Shown piece after piece: positions 1 to 13,100 of a DNA stretch of 51,838 nucleotides (positions are counted from its first letter, which is position 1; every line of letters starts with the position of its first letter). Below the pieces are notes generated by a model that saw only the letters and a program-made list of their open reading frames with translations, had not been told where the DNA came from and made no database searches. Origin of the DNA: Apostichopus californicus (lineage: Eukaryota > Echinodermata > Holothuroidea > Aspidochirotida > Stichopodidae); assembly GCA_020650975.1 (NCBI GenBank), contig JAIPMN010000132.1, positions 1 through 51,838 of the forward strand, in the 5' to 3' direction. The position numbers and the translations under genes were made by a program.

Positions 1-848
1 TATCTGTCAAATGTCGTTTTATTGGCACACCAGCCCTGTAATACAAAGTAACACATCCTCAATCCTTCTCTATATTTTAAAGTTTAAAAATTTGAAAATT
101 AGTGTTTCAAGATTTTTTCCAGAAGATTGGGAGTTTCAAAAATTGTCCAGATTTTTCCCAATCATGAACTTCATATCCTCAGGCAGAGAACTTTCCTTCC
201 TTCCAGAAGTCAGTGAAACATCTTGTTCAATGCACTGTTATATATCCTTCCCCCCCCCCCCCCCATTCCCATCCTCGCCTTTAGTTCCACATATATTCAA
301 GTACTTCCATTTCATGCATATTCTGATATAAGCTTTGAACTACACACCACAAATTGCTCTTGATTCTCTTCTCATGGAAAATTTTTTGGTGGTTTCTCTT
401 TCCATTAAATACCAATTTTGTAACTCTGCCTCAAGCGTGTTCAATCACGCCCTCCTGTGTTCCGTCATCTCGATATGTAGCTGAGATCATAATTGATTGG
501 ACTATCAATGTTTATAAAACACTTTGTTTGTTGTGAAAGTGCATTTTTTCCCCCCCATTCTTTGTTGGGTGTTTCCTAGACTGATTCTATGACAAATAGG
601 CAGCAGCTGACAGCCCATTCTTTTAATAAAATCAATATATGTTTGTATGGTAGAGTGAGATAGTTGCATGCAGTCACCGAACACAGAGACTAGCTTGCTA
701 GCTTTATACATTCATACTCACTTTCTGAGGATTACTGGTGTCTGTGTGTGTGTTTACGTACGTGCTACGTACGGTGGCACATCTTTGGTAGTTAAATGTT
801 TTGCACGGCAGTGTCATACGGTTGTCGTGACTCGTCTTCAGGTAAACA
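1..848. other. 5' flank of gene A
   Basis: AT-rich with a C15 tract at 250-264 and a short TG run near 741-752. No coding exon is recognised; the promoter and any 5' UTR of gene A should lie here. Confidence 0.4.
757..773. promoter_or_regulatory. CpG-rich inverted repeat upstream of gene A start
   Basis: CGTACGT and ACGTACG flank a 3-base loop (GCT) about 76-92 bp before the ATG, after a short TG run. It may be a promoter element or a hairpin in the 5' UTR. No TATA box was seen. Confidence 0.25.
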
Positions 849-884
849 ATGGCAGATGACTACATTCTGCAGCGATTCTTGAAC
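849..884 (+). CDS. Gene A coding exon 1 (residues 1-12)
   Basis: The start codon at 849-851 opens MADDYILQRFLN and is followed at once by a strong donor (gtaagt). It joins exon 2 in phase 0. This start is chosen because exon 2 has no ATG near its 5' end in frame and this exon supplies one with matching phase. An earlier non-coding exon is possible: cttcag precedes the ATG by a few bases. Confidence 0.6.
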
Positions 885-3800
885 GTAAGTACGACCGGAT
901 CTAGACCGTGTGCTTTCTCGATTCTGTTTTGTAGACAACAAAAACAAGATTTAGATTTCATAAGTTAAGGAAACATTTCTGTTATAGATTTTTGGACCAT
1001 GTGTTGGATTAGAATTTTAAACGACAACTGATGAATGTTATCCATGTTCTAAATGGCGATTGTAAGTCTGTACAGCTGAGCACCTGTGTTAATATTTTAA
1101 GGTTACATTCTCGAATGTGTCGAACCCTACATACATTAGAATTTAGTACAGACGAAACCTCGGCACCTCTTGATATTTCATAATTTTCTTTTGTCTGGTC
1201 TCCAATTGAGACAAAAAAATTTGTATCACTGTAACTGGTATCAGACACAAGAAATGTCCTGTGATGTGTGTAATGTACTGTACATGTGCATGTAATAATT
1301 GTACGTAACCAAGTCTGTCTGTGTGTGGATTCAATTGAGTACTGCTAGTAGTGGAGTTAGTGCTGGCAGGCATAGTATATCTTAAGTTTAATAATGCAAA
1401 TTATTATCATTGCTTGCCGCCTCGTGTGGAACCAACAATTTGGTAATTATAGGAAAGGAAAACAAAGTTGTGTGCTGTACAATACATGTATGCATATACA
1501 GTATATATAATGAGAGACTAGTGTATGCATGTAGGTAGTCACATTAAAACCTACTTTACAATAGTGTGAGGCAGGCTTGGTATGCATTGTTTCATGATGA
1601 TAATCCTTTCTTGGTCCTGCATAAATTAGTATTCTTGTATGGGGGAGACCAATATTTAGTAAATTACTTTGACACTAAAAGGTGGTTGATTCTGCTATGG
1701 TCTACTATTTTGAATTAAAAACACTGCTTAACAAAACTTATGTTTTCTCTTCAGTTTATATTCAACATTTTGCTGGGAATCACCAAGTTTGCCATAATTC
1801 TACAGTACCAAGCATAGGGAGTAAAATATTGTTTCAATGTGAAGAACAATGTTAATACAAACAAAGAATGATGGGTAAATGATCAGAATGAATTTTCAGA
1901 ACTAATTCATCGTTTATAGGTCGCGCTGGCAGTGTACAACATTTTTCAGCCTTTTGGAAAGAATTTTAAGACGAAGAACTGCTCGTTCGATTGCTTCGTG
2001 AAATGCCCAAGAGATGTTAAAATCTTGAGAAAAGTGTTGGATTTTGAAATCAAAATGTCAACATTTACAGAATACTCCTTGAGCTGCTTACCACACATTC
2101 ATAGCAGTTGTAAATAGCTTAGGTTACTTTATATAGAGAGAGGATCAGGACTTAAATCATTGTTTTTTCAAGTAAAGAAAACTTGCTAATTGCATTTTCT
2201 TAGAAAAGAAAGGCTTTCTCAGAGTTCTTACAGGGCATTTGGTCAGAGTGTTCTTAGTGAATATGGTGAATGGTGAGCCTTAGAAAATGCAATGATTTGA
2301 TTTGGGTGCAGTAGATGAAGTCTCTAGATACTGAGAGATTGGAATTTTTCCCTTCAGTTAGTGCGGATGCTGGTAAACTGTGTTAGGTCGAAACGTCACT
2401 CGACGTACTGAAGTCAAAACAATTTCTCAAGAATCACTGGATTCACATAAAATATTTTTGTTTTATTTAAGTACTATGAAAAAACCTGTAGAAATTTTGT
2501 TGGTTATGCTAGAATGAATATATAATTAAAACTGTACATCCAACTGTCTGGTGGAGATTAAATACTAAATTAATTTGCTGGTACATTTATATTTGTTTTT
2601 CGCACTGCCGTCTCATAGTTAGTGCGTGTGACGATCTGGTCTGATGTATAATTTGCATAATTTGAATATTCATTAAACTAGACTACAATGATGGCATATA
2701 GAAAAGAAAACAACTCTTCATAGCATTGTTGAAGGTTGTATTAACACAATGGCCCTTTGAAGTGGATTTGGAAGGAGAGTAGGGGTGGGGTTGGGTAGGG
2801 TCCTTTACCTGGACAAGATGATTTGTATTATAATGCAATTAGCCAACGTATCAGTGTTTACAGCACAGTATTCATCCATGCTCTCTGATAACACATGTAT
2901 GCTATTCGGTCATCTCCATATTGCCAGCTCAAACTTGACCCAGTATGAAAAATGCAGGTTAAAATATACTCTTTTTTTTTTTTTTTTTTTATCATGATGA
3001 TTATTTAAGCTGCCAAGGTAAAAATTTACCGGTGCTCTGAGCTGTCTTGTTAAAATGCATGAGGTTGAAATCAAATGAATTCCTAACTGAATAATAATAA
3101 TAATGATAATAATAAATAATTGGCAATCTTATTGGTGTAGGTACAACCGTGGGAACGATGCCGTTACCGCCTTCTGATTTTAGCATAAAGGCACAATAGT
3201 CTCCTTTGAGATAGTGTTATTCACCTTGAAATCTAGAAGTCAAACAGAAGATCTGGTAAAGTTAGTCAGGTGTTGAATTTCCACCGGTGCTCTCTGGAAC
3301 CCGGCAGCTTACAAAAATAGCCCGCTGGCGGTAGAATAAAAGGCAATCCCTTTTATAGAAGCTGGATACTTTGTCGCCTTTTCTGAGTATAATCTCTCCA
3401 GAGTGGGGACAGAAATAACAGACCCAAGTACACGACTCAGCAGGCAGTCAAGACTAGAGTGTTAAATCCTTCAAGAGTTTTTTGCTCTCCTTATTTCAGT
3501 ATTTTTTTGCTTTTTCTGTTTGCTTCGTTCCTTCTTCTTTGTATTTTTTCTAATTTTTTATTATTGAACAAAACTGTTCTTCTGTATTCCCCTCAGATTA
3601 GGTCAAAGGTTCTTATCCTCATTTCTAGCTCCAACCAGCTAATGTGATCCACCAATGTGTTCCATTTAGTAACTTTAACTTTGCAGGTTTGGAAGCAAAG
3701 ACAACATTGGAATATCCCGAAAGTAAAGTAGTTATATCTATTATCACAGCCTCTTGGTTTGTCAGGCTTGACACTGCTGATATATACATATTAAAATAAT

Positions 3801-6800
3801 CTGAAAAAGTGAAAAACTTTAAGAAAATTAACATATTGTTCGATCTCAAATGTTTCAAAGTTTTGATAATAATTGGCAATGTTTCATGCACCAAATTGTT
3901 GTTATTTTATCGCTTGCTATAAAGTGTTAAAAACTTACCTAAAGAGATTTGAATATGAGTATAATTGGAGTGACCCTGTTCAACCCCTAGGATGCCCTGG
4001 GGTCCTTCAGGAAAGGGACTTAAACAAGTGTTTGTCATATAGAGTAGTATATGAGCATACAGGCCAGTGAGCCAAATATTTTAACAAGTTTTGGTAACAA
4101 TTTTCAACAAAAATATAAAAATTCAGAAAATATGAATATTAAAAATCACCAACAATATCAAGATATCTGCCAAACAGAAAGATTGTTCTTAGACCAGAAA
4201 GTGATATATCTGATAATGGGAACCAAAAAACCCCCCCAAAAAGCGCAAATAAATTGTTCAGCAAATGTTTGCAATATTAGTTTTTGTGTGCAGAATCCTT
4301 GTATTTCCATTTTTTTTTTTTGTGGACTTTAATGAATGAGACGAACCTCAAACTTTGTTTGCAAAATTTAAACATTAAACAAAGAATTCCCTGTAGTGGC
4401 AGTTCTTGAACATACTCATCCATAGACTCCAAGATACACACAGAGGACTGATGATAGATATATGGATGGATTGGTATTATATCCTTAATTGTTCCTCCCT
4501 GACACATGTCAATTATGCTGAATCCACATGAAATTACTCATGTGAGATGCTTTTAATATCATATTACTTTTACTAAGAATCTGATACAGAAAAAAACATT
4601 TGAAGACATTTTCTGATCTATGACCCTTGCCAACCAACCTCCCTGATCTTCCAGAGTCAGCAAACACAATATTACAGCCTTGACAGAAGACACGCAATGC
4701 AACCAATGCAAAACATATGTGGCTTCTCTTCAGTTAATATACTATACTTCTTTATTTAATATTGATCTACCCTCTACCCCAGGCTTATACTCAAAATGTT
4801 GTTCACTGATTGTAATATTCGTTTTACCGCATCATGCTGGTACCACCGGTACAGTGATAGCTATATATGGTCTGTGGACGATATCTGCATGATACTCATA
4901 GCAACGTGGAATGCCAAGTTCTCGATGAGAAGTCAAGTGGATCAATAGCTGATGGGGATGTACCAAATCTCTTAAATACATTACTGAACTTTCATTTCTG
5001 AGTACTCCTTGTAAGGGGTCATATCCATTGTAAAACTGTTAATAGCAAGAACGTATTAAGCTGCACGTGCATATAACCCTTATAATGTTTTGTTATATCA
5101 TGAGTCATATTTCTTCCCTTGTCGATGACATATTGGAAAAATTCCATCATTGCCATTTTTGATTGAGTTAAATTGTTTATATCATGTGATCCTAGTTTTG
5201 TTCACACTACACACATTGTTTGTATATATATACATGCGCCATTAAAAAGAACATGCAGAGATGCATTATACTTTTCCCTTTTTGCCATTGTTAAGAAGTG
5301 CCTTTGCCCAGATTTGTAATTTGAACCCAGTTTCCTTCGGTCTCCACAAATCTCATCTGATAATAAGCTTAGGATTATGTAGTCAACCAATGGGAAGAAC
5401 ATTACCTTTCAATAGATAGGTAAGTGGCACTGTGACCCGCTTACCGAGCGTACATCCTAATTTGGAGATTTCGAGCTTTGAACGTCATAATAGTTTTGGA
5501 AGGATTTTGAATAGGTTGTGACAAGCTAGTACTGTGATACATGGTCTTGGCTCACACATGTGTCTTTCTGAGCCTGGGTTAGATTTCATGAGATTCCTGC
5601 TCATATCCAGTCCAGGAGTTCATTGGATTTGGTAACCATCGTCTTGCAGTTACAGTTGTGACACCAAAACTAAAATGCACTGGTCTGGCTTCATTCGAAC
5701 ATGGTCTAGTTAAATTTGTTACCTTCCTGAAAAGCAGCGCAGCCATCAGACACACCTACTTTTTCTGGGCCATCTCCCACCCTTCTTTCTTTGAACATTA
5801 TTCTTATTATTCTTCTCATCTTGTCTGATTCAAACGTTTCATCCTTCTTTCTCTCTTTCAGCCGAAGGGACTGATCAGACCAATAGCGGTGCGGCCTCCC
5901 TCTCCCGGGAGCGCATCTTCATCTCCGGGGTTCACCAAAAGAGGAGTGGATTCTCCAGCCCTGTCTGACACGGGAGCCATCCACGGCCAGCCGCCCGACG
6001 TCGTGTTGACCAATCAGAGAAGAGGAATTGCATCGCCAAATGGTTTCATGCCAGGGAGTCACCATTTCGGAAGACCACCCACCAAAGCAGTTTCCCTCCA
6101 AGAAATCCCACCGTCTGGGCACCATTATACCAATGGTATGGCCCAACATGAGAACAGAGTGCGACCACCGCACAGAAAAATCCAACCTTCACAATCGATG
6201 AATTACCTCGACCAAAATCAAAGAAGGTGAGATCAGCTAGGATGTTTTCCTGCATATTTCTCCCACAGGTGGTCATCAGCATCACTCTCCCATTAAAGGA
6301 GACACCAACCCAATCATCATTGATTTGATAGAGGTTTCTGTCGTGAACAACTTCCCCAAAACAGTAAAGAAAAATCTTATTCCCTTTTAGGATGATTTGG
6401 TGGATTTAATATAATTTCTAAACATGCAAGGTTGAAGACTTGATCAAGTCCTAACATGATATCATTGAGCCACGTGTACCTAAATCTATTTTAATTTTTA
6501 ATACTTTTCTGTAAATTTATTAAAAATTGTCCTGTCTATAATGGAGATGGGTTTTGCTGAATCTAAAAAATTTCAGCTGATAACATGGATCTAACGGTGA
6601 CATTGGTTTCAGGGTCAACACTATTAATAGTCTATCTTGGAAATATGTAAACAAAAACAGAGGTAAAGTAAAGGGTTTCCGATCCCAGTGGCGCTATGAC
6701 TTCACATAGGCTTGCAGGAGGCACTTTTATAGTTAGCTCGCCTTTTCAATATACCGGTGCTGTGGCCGAGTGGATAAAGGCGGTGGCATTTGAAGCAATG

Positions 6801-7136
6801 AGGCTTAGCAATCGGGAGGTTCGGGGTTCGATTCCCGGCCGGGTCATAGTAAGGTGGGTTTTTCATCCAAGAGCAATCTACGGTTTTCCCATCTGAAATG
6901 ACTTTCTAAATTGAAAAGATTCCAAATTTGAGTTAAAATGTTGAATTGGAAGCCACCCGACGTGTAAGTTGTAATCCATAAGCCCTTGCGGGCTTCTCCC
7001 ACATTTGTGGTCGCTTAAGCGTCGTAAAAATAACTGATTATTATTATTATTATTATTAATATAGATGTGTTCTTGGTAGGAATTTCTTTTTAACTGTTAT
7101 AAGTACTGTTAGGTTAGTAGCATGTCTATATGTTTA

Positions 7137-7167
<31 letters not shown>

Positions 7168-10100
7168 GCTAATTGCCGCGTTGTGAATTATGGTGATCTA
7201 ATTTTTAATTACCAAGGGCAACCATGTGTGTTAATTATTTGTGCAAACTGTTTTATGATACCACTAGATGTGGGTATAACCTGCAAAGTGAACTATTTTA
7301 TTTTGCTTTTCTGTTACCTATTGTTTGTGTTATAGTGCCTGTGATAACGTGTATGTTGATATTGTGCACTTAAAATAAATTATTATTATTATTCCCCTGC
7401 GGTACAGTGGATCATGTGATATTATGAACAGTACTTGTATGTTGACTTTGAATGTGGTGGCCGAGGGTACTTGAAGTCTATAGTGTTGATTCAGTTGTAG
7501 GCTAGGTCTCTTTGCATTGTTTGTAGGGTTTCCGTCCGTATGTGAAATATGTTCCGTCAAATGTTTGTTGTTCAGATGTTTGTAAGTATTTCTGTGCGAT
7601 ATGAAATCTTTTTCATGGGTTCAGTCACATACATCATAGTATGTTAACAGATTCTTTCAGTCTCCCTCCGTCTCGGTTGGTGCAATACATTGGCCAAAGA
7701 TTCCTCACTATTTTTGGTTGTGACTATTTCCATGGTTACTGGTTTCCAAGAACGACAAGATCATTGGCAAGCTGCATCAGAGTAGTAGAAGTTCGAAAGG
7801 TTTCGGGAAAGAGTTGCTGTTACGTAAAGTGACTTGATCAGAGAAAGCATCTGAAAAAAAGGTGAACTGATAACTCGAAAAGAAAGTCCTGTGAATAAAT
7901 TTAGTATGTAGGATGTCTACCGTGAATGTAGGCCTATAGCACTTTAGTAGCATTTTGCATTAGTATTTACTATAGGACGTTGTTTAATTATCTGTCTATC
8001 TTGTTTAATTATCTGTCTATCCATAGATACCCGTGACCTACATTGTTACCTTCCATTGTATTCCCTTGTCAATGTGAGGAACTATGTGTATTCATTCACT
8101 GGTGATTGACAAGTATGATATTAAATATGCTGTCTGTCTGTCTGTCTATCTTTCTTACTACCTATGCCAATGGCATACATTTTTTCTTTCCATTGTATTC
8201 CCTTGTCAGCGTATGCATTGACCGTATGTGTCCATATGTGAGATATATTGTACATGTGTCTAAGTCTCTAGTGATGCGATGAGTATGACATTACAATTTG
8301 CTTTCTGTCTGTCTATCTGTCTGTCTGTTTAATCATTCATGGATGACAGGATAAATGTTGTTGACTCCTGCTTTGTCCTCAGCATGAAACTGGAAGGACC
8401 TCCCTCTGGCCAGATTGCAGATCTGTTCTGTAATTTGCATTGTTATTTTAAAAAATGAAGTGAATGGATGCGTGCATGGTAATTAACAAACACTCGACAA
8501 CTTTATCTGAAAGTTTACACACTGTTAATATTTAACCACTTTATACTGCCTTTTCAAGGGTGTTAATAGCTTGTATTCTTACAGGCCTTTTTTTTTTTTT
8601 TTTTGGTCTATAAATTTATATAACCTGTATACTGTGTTAGTAATACAGAAGTTACCAATAGGTAATTGTTTAGCTTCAAGAGTTTTGAGATTACTGAGTC
8701 AATACAATACTCCAAGCTACATGACATACGGTTTGACGTAGTTGTTGATTTCGTCGAGATCGTTATGTGCTCGGAACAAACGAATGTGAGCTCTTTCTAT
8801 CAACTGTTTCCCCACTATGAATTTTACTTTTGATTCCTGTGTGTTAACAAGAGCTCTTTGTCGTCAAGGTCTTTAGTTCTTTGTTAAAGGTTTAAATGAT
8901 GGATTTGACAGGAAGTTAATTACAAGGGGAAAGTCTCTATTCTATATATACTTCCTTCTTAGTAAAACCTTGAATAAAGCCCATCATCAACACAATTTTG
9001 TTCTTAATGTGTGTTACAAGTTAATGCTTATTAGGTTTGTGATTGAAATGTTGACTGACAATTATGCAGTCACTTTGCTGCTGGGACTCCTATCAATGAA
9101 TGTACTCTCCCATCTGACCTGCAAATTTTGGAAATTAGTGAAGAGTACTAAAATGTCAATAACACTTAAACACTGCTCTGCCCCAACCCACTGCCCCTCT
9201 CATGACCCATTTCTATATCTTAGAACTGCATCCATACCAACCAAGGCAAGTAATGATAAACCTTATGTAATGGGTAGATCTGTACGGAAGAGGGCAATGA
9301 CCTGAAGGAACCAACGTCCTTGTGGAGGTCAAAGGTTATTTCAGGTCGTTGCCAAAATGTGAAAACTACATGTAGGTCTCTCCAAGACCAAAATTTGCTC
9401 ATGGTTTATAAGTGCATGGAAGATTACTCTTATAATGAAGCTCTAGGTATGTGAAATGACACAGTGTATAGTAAATAACATGCATATGATATCTAGACTT
9501 AAATTGTACTTGCCAACATCTACTTTCAGTAGTATTTCCCTCTCACCATACCACATCACTGTACATAATAGTTGTAAGATGTCATTGCTAATTTCAGCTA
9601 ACCAAGAGGTCTAAGATAATTTGCAAAGTACTATTAAAAGGTGATTTCCTTCTGACCATTAATTATAGGTAGTTAGCTGAAGTCACTTTATCAATTTTCA
9701 TGGGATGTCCATTCTGGTAGCAGAAGTCATGTGTTAGCCAATCCTGGCAAATTTGACAAAACTGCTATGATCTCTATAAGGGAGTAAATTAACTGGTTCT
9801 TTTGAGGTTACCCAAAGATGATTTTGAACAGGTTTTGAAGAGTTAGTTCCCAAGTAGCAGTTCCTTGATGTGACTTTCTGCAACAGAATATACCAGAATA
9901 AGTAAACTATTTCAAAGTTTGTTCTTCATATACTGTCAAGGCAAGTAATCATTGGGAGGATCTTCACACTGGTTTATTTCTTTCATTTTTTCTAATTAAT
10001 ATTCAAACTGAATTGATGGTCGGTCAATAAAGTACACTCTCATATAATTCTACTTTACAACAGTAATGTGAAACCATCCACTTAATGTACCTTCATTATT

Positions 10101-13100
10101 GATTGGGTTTCGAAAGCAGTATACCCTGCTTTACTTTCATTCTGTATCCACGGGTATGTACCTAGCATACAGTGACTCGAGTTGCTATCATGCATACGTT
10201 GTTGAAACAGGATTAGTTCTCTGCATTGCTTCGAGGAAGTAAAAACTAATTTCCACACTTGCAGCTGATCTGGTTCATCAGTACACAAGGAATTATTTCT
10301 AATGCACCGTGGTAAGTTCTTTTTGGAAATTTAAGGATAATGTCTAGTACAGGTAGGGACTTAATAAAATTGAAATATAGTATCATATTCTTTCTGGTTT
10401 CAGTGATGTAACTTTTGGTCTTGAACTAGCCTAAATTTGTTGGTACCTGGACTAGTCTGGGACTGCATCTCTTGATCTGTTATCAGGGGCGCTGTCTAAT
10501 TTGTGCACTTTTCTGTCCTGTGTGTTCGTTTGTATGGGTGTATGTAAGTGTGTATGTGTGTATGTGTGTTACAAGTAAGAAAGTAAGTTATTTAGATAGC
10601 AAAGGAGAGAAGATACTTGCCCTGTGAACAGAAATGTTTGTTTAATATAATTGCAGTAATTACTATATCTCCTGTCAAAGTTAAGATTATGAGATTCGGG
10701 TAAAAGCAGGTTTGAGCTCTTCAATTTGTTGTCAGCTCTCTGTGAGTTCTAGGACACTACTTGAGACTTCCAAAGTTGAAAGTTAACAGTACCTGCATTA
10801 CTTGTACTGTGAAGTCCTAACCATTTAAGTACAGAGTGTAGGCCCTTGTCTTCCTACAGTACTGTGAGATACATACTATAGTTGTGTTTAAAGGGGAAAT
10901 TACATTGAACAGCTGGAAAGGAGATATATTTCTCAATGTCCAAGAGTATGTGGATTCATGAAAAGGTTGCAGAAGAAAAAGTTTCATTTTAAATAAGATG
11001 TTGGATGTGAGGTTTGTCTGCTCTTGATGCTTGGAAATTGATTCAGTTTTTATGCCTGCTCTGGATGCCCCAAACAGTGTCCAGTTTTCAAACTCTTGAA
11101 TTAATATTTGCAGCCCTATCCTTCTGCACTCTAATCCTAAGTTAATGTTGAAGAACAACTAAACCATAGGATGTAGTGTAATAGTTTGTCCTGATAGCTG
11201 AATATTCAAATTGTTAATTTAAAAAGCAGACCTGATTGTGTGTCTACTTAGGTATACATTCCTACGGTACAAGAAGTATTTATTTTTGGATTCCTTGCCG
11301 AAGGCAGAAGGAATCTATGCGATGGTGGTCGTGTGTGATGGCTGCTTGTGAACACGATATCTCAACAAGTGTAACCTTGATGGATCTCATAATTGGCATA
11401 CATGTGGATGCCCCATATTGATTAGAACCCTATTGTTTTGGTGGAGGTCAAAAGTCATTTAGGGTCACCAGAGGTCAAAGGGAAAACCTTGTGAACACTA
11501 TATCTCAAGAAGGGAAGCAATAATGAATCTGATACAAGTATTGATTGTATTATTAAATTATTAATAAAGACATGTGGTGAGTACAACAACCCTATTAAAA
11601 CAGTGGAGATCAGAGTTCAAGCCAACTCATACTGTGATTCATGGTTGACAGAAAGTGTAAGTGCCCATGGATCTTAAACATTCTATACATAAGTGTACAA
11701 TTAGTAAATTCACGATATTATGATGGTGAGTTGATAATTTGAAACTATTGAAAGGAAATTGTTTCCTGTTACATTTGGTACGAACATTATCTCATTTTGA
11801 ACTCTTTCATTCTCGCAGATAGCAGAATGGCATATTAAAGCCAGCATAATGTTATCCACAGATCAAATTGATAATTAATAGAACACTTGTATGTATAGAG
11901 GTTATTAATTGCAGCCCTGGGTGTCCACTGAATGTTGATTTTATCCATAAGGATATCCATTTCGTACTTTTAAATGCAAATAAAAGATGAAAACATTTCC
12001 GTTTAGAATTAGTGATGGAAACGATTATGGTTCATATGTGAACAAAGGGTCACGGCAAAATCATTTCTGTTTCCTTTCCTGTGACAGTTGTCTTGTTTTT
12101 CCAATCGGAGAGGGAAAATATTCGTTGGAAAACACAACTCTGCTTTCACTCAAGTGGTTGAATTGTTTTTGTTTCTTTAAATTTATGTTATTTTATAACA
12201 CGCACTTATCTTTTTCATTTCTTAGTTTTTAATTTATTCATTCATTTATAATTCTGAGTGGACTTTTTAAGGCACAGTGAGAATATGTCCATGTTGTAAT
12301 CCAGATGAAAAGCAGTACAAGCATAATGAAAGACTGACACATATATATTCTGCAGTGAACCCAATGTGACTTTGTCCTAGCCTATTAACCCTTCCAAAAA
12401 ACCTTGTTTTTCGTGGAAACAAAATGATTTTAAATGTTCTTTGAAAGTTGATGTATTTCTCACTGAAAGACTTTAGCGATTGGGAATCAAAGCTTAAAAA
12501 GAAAAGATATGTGTTTGTTTTCATAGCATGTCATTCTGCAGTAATTAAGAACAGTTTGTGGTTAAAAAAAATTACATGATAATAAATCGTGACATATGTT
12601 AAGAATGGTAAAAATGCTACGTGCAAAAAAAAATCACAATTTTCAGAATAGTGGTAATGGTGTCGTGTATGTTGATGTAGTGTAAACTACAGTCGAGGTT
12701 CCTAAATAGTTTGCTATTACTCATTAGAAATTGTTGTTTGAGGGTGATAGTTAAATTTGATCTAATATATTCTCGGCTGACTATGGAAGTGCCAGTTGAC
12801 TCTCAGTGCTCTGAAAATGAAAATAAAATGTGATGGAAGGTTCCATAAGTTAATTGTAGTGATGAACGATGATAATATATAACATTTCTGCTGTATCTTT
12901 ATCTCACTTGCCTCCCTCCACCCAGGGGTTAAATGGGTACCTGTGAGGTAACTTGTCATTGGGCGCAATATATAACTGCTGCCGGCTGAAGGGATTGTCT
13001 CTGGGACAGGTTCTCATTGACCAGGAGTAATATAACGTCTTTAAAGCGCTTTGAGACCTATCGCTGGTGTAAAGCGCTATATAAAGATCAAATATTATTA

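Noticed and set aside
1932-2117. Possible alternative exon in gene A intron 1
   Set aside because: A 61-codon frame with several Cys, but it ends in its own stop and is not in phase with exon 2.
6752-6845. tRNA gene
   Set aside because: The pol III boxes are perfect, but the acceptor and anticodon arms do not fold convincingly and a SINE body with ATT tail is attached.
8970-9305. 111-codon plus-strand frame in gene A intron 2
   Set aside because: No acceptor or donor in phase with neighbouring exons and no domain; its end overlaps a repeat-like block.
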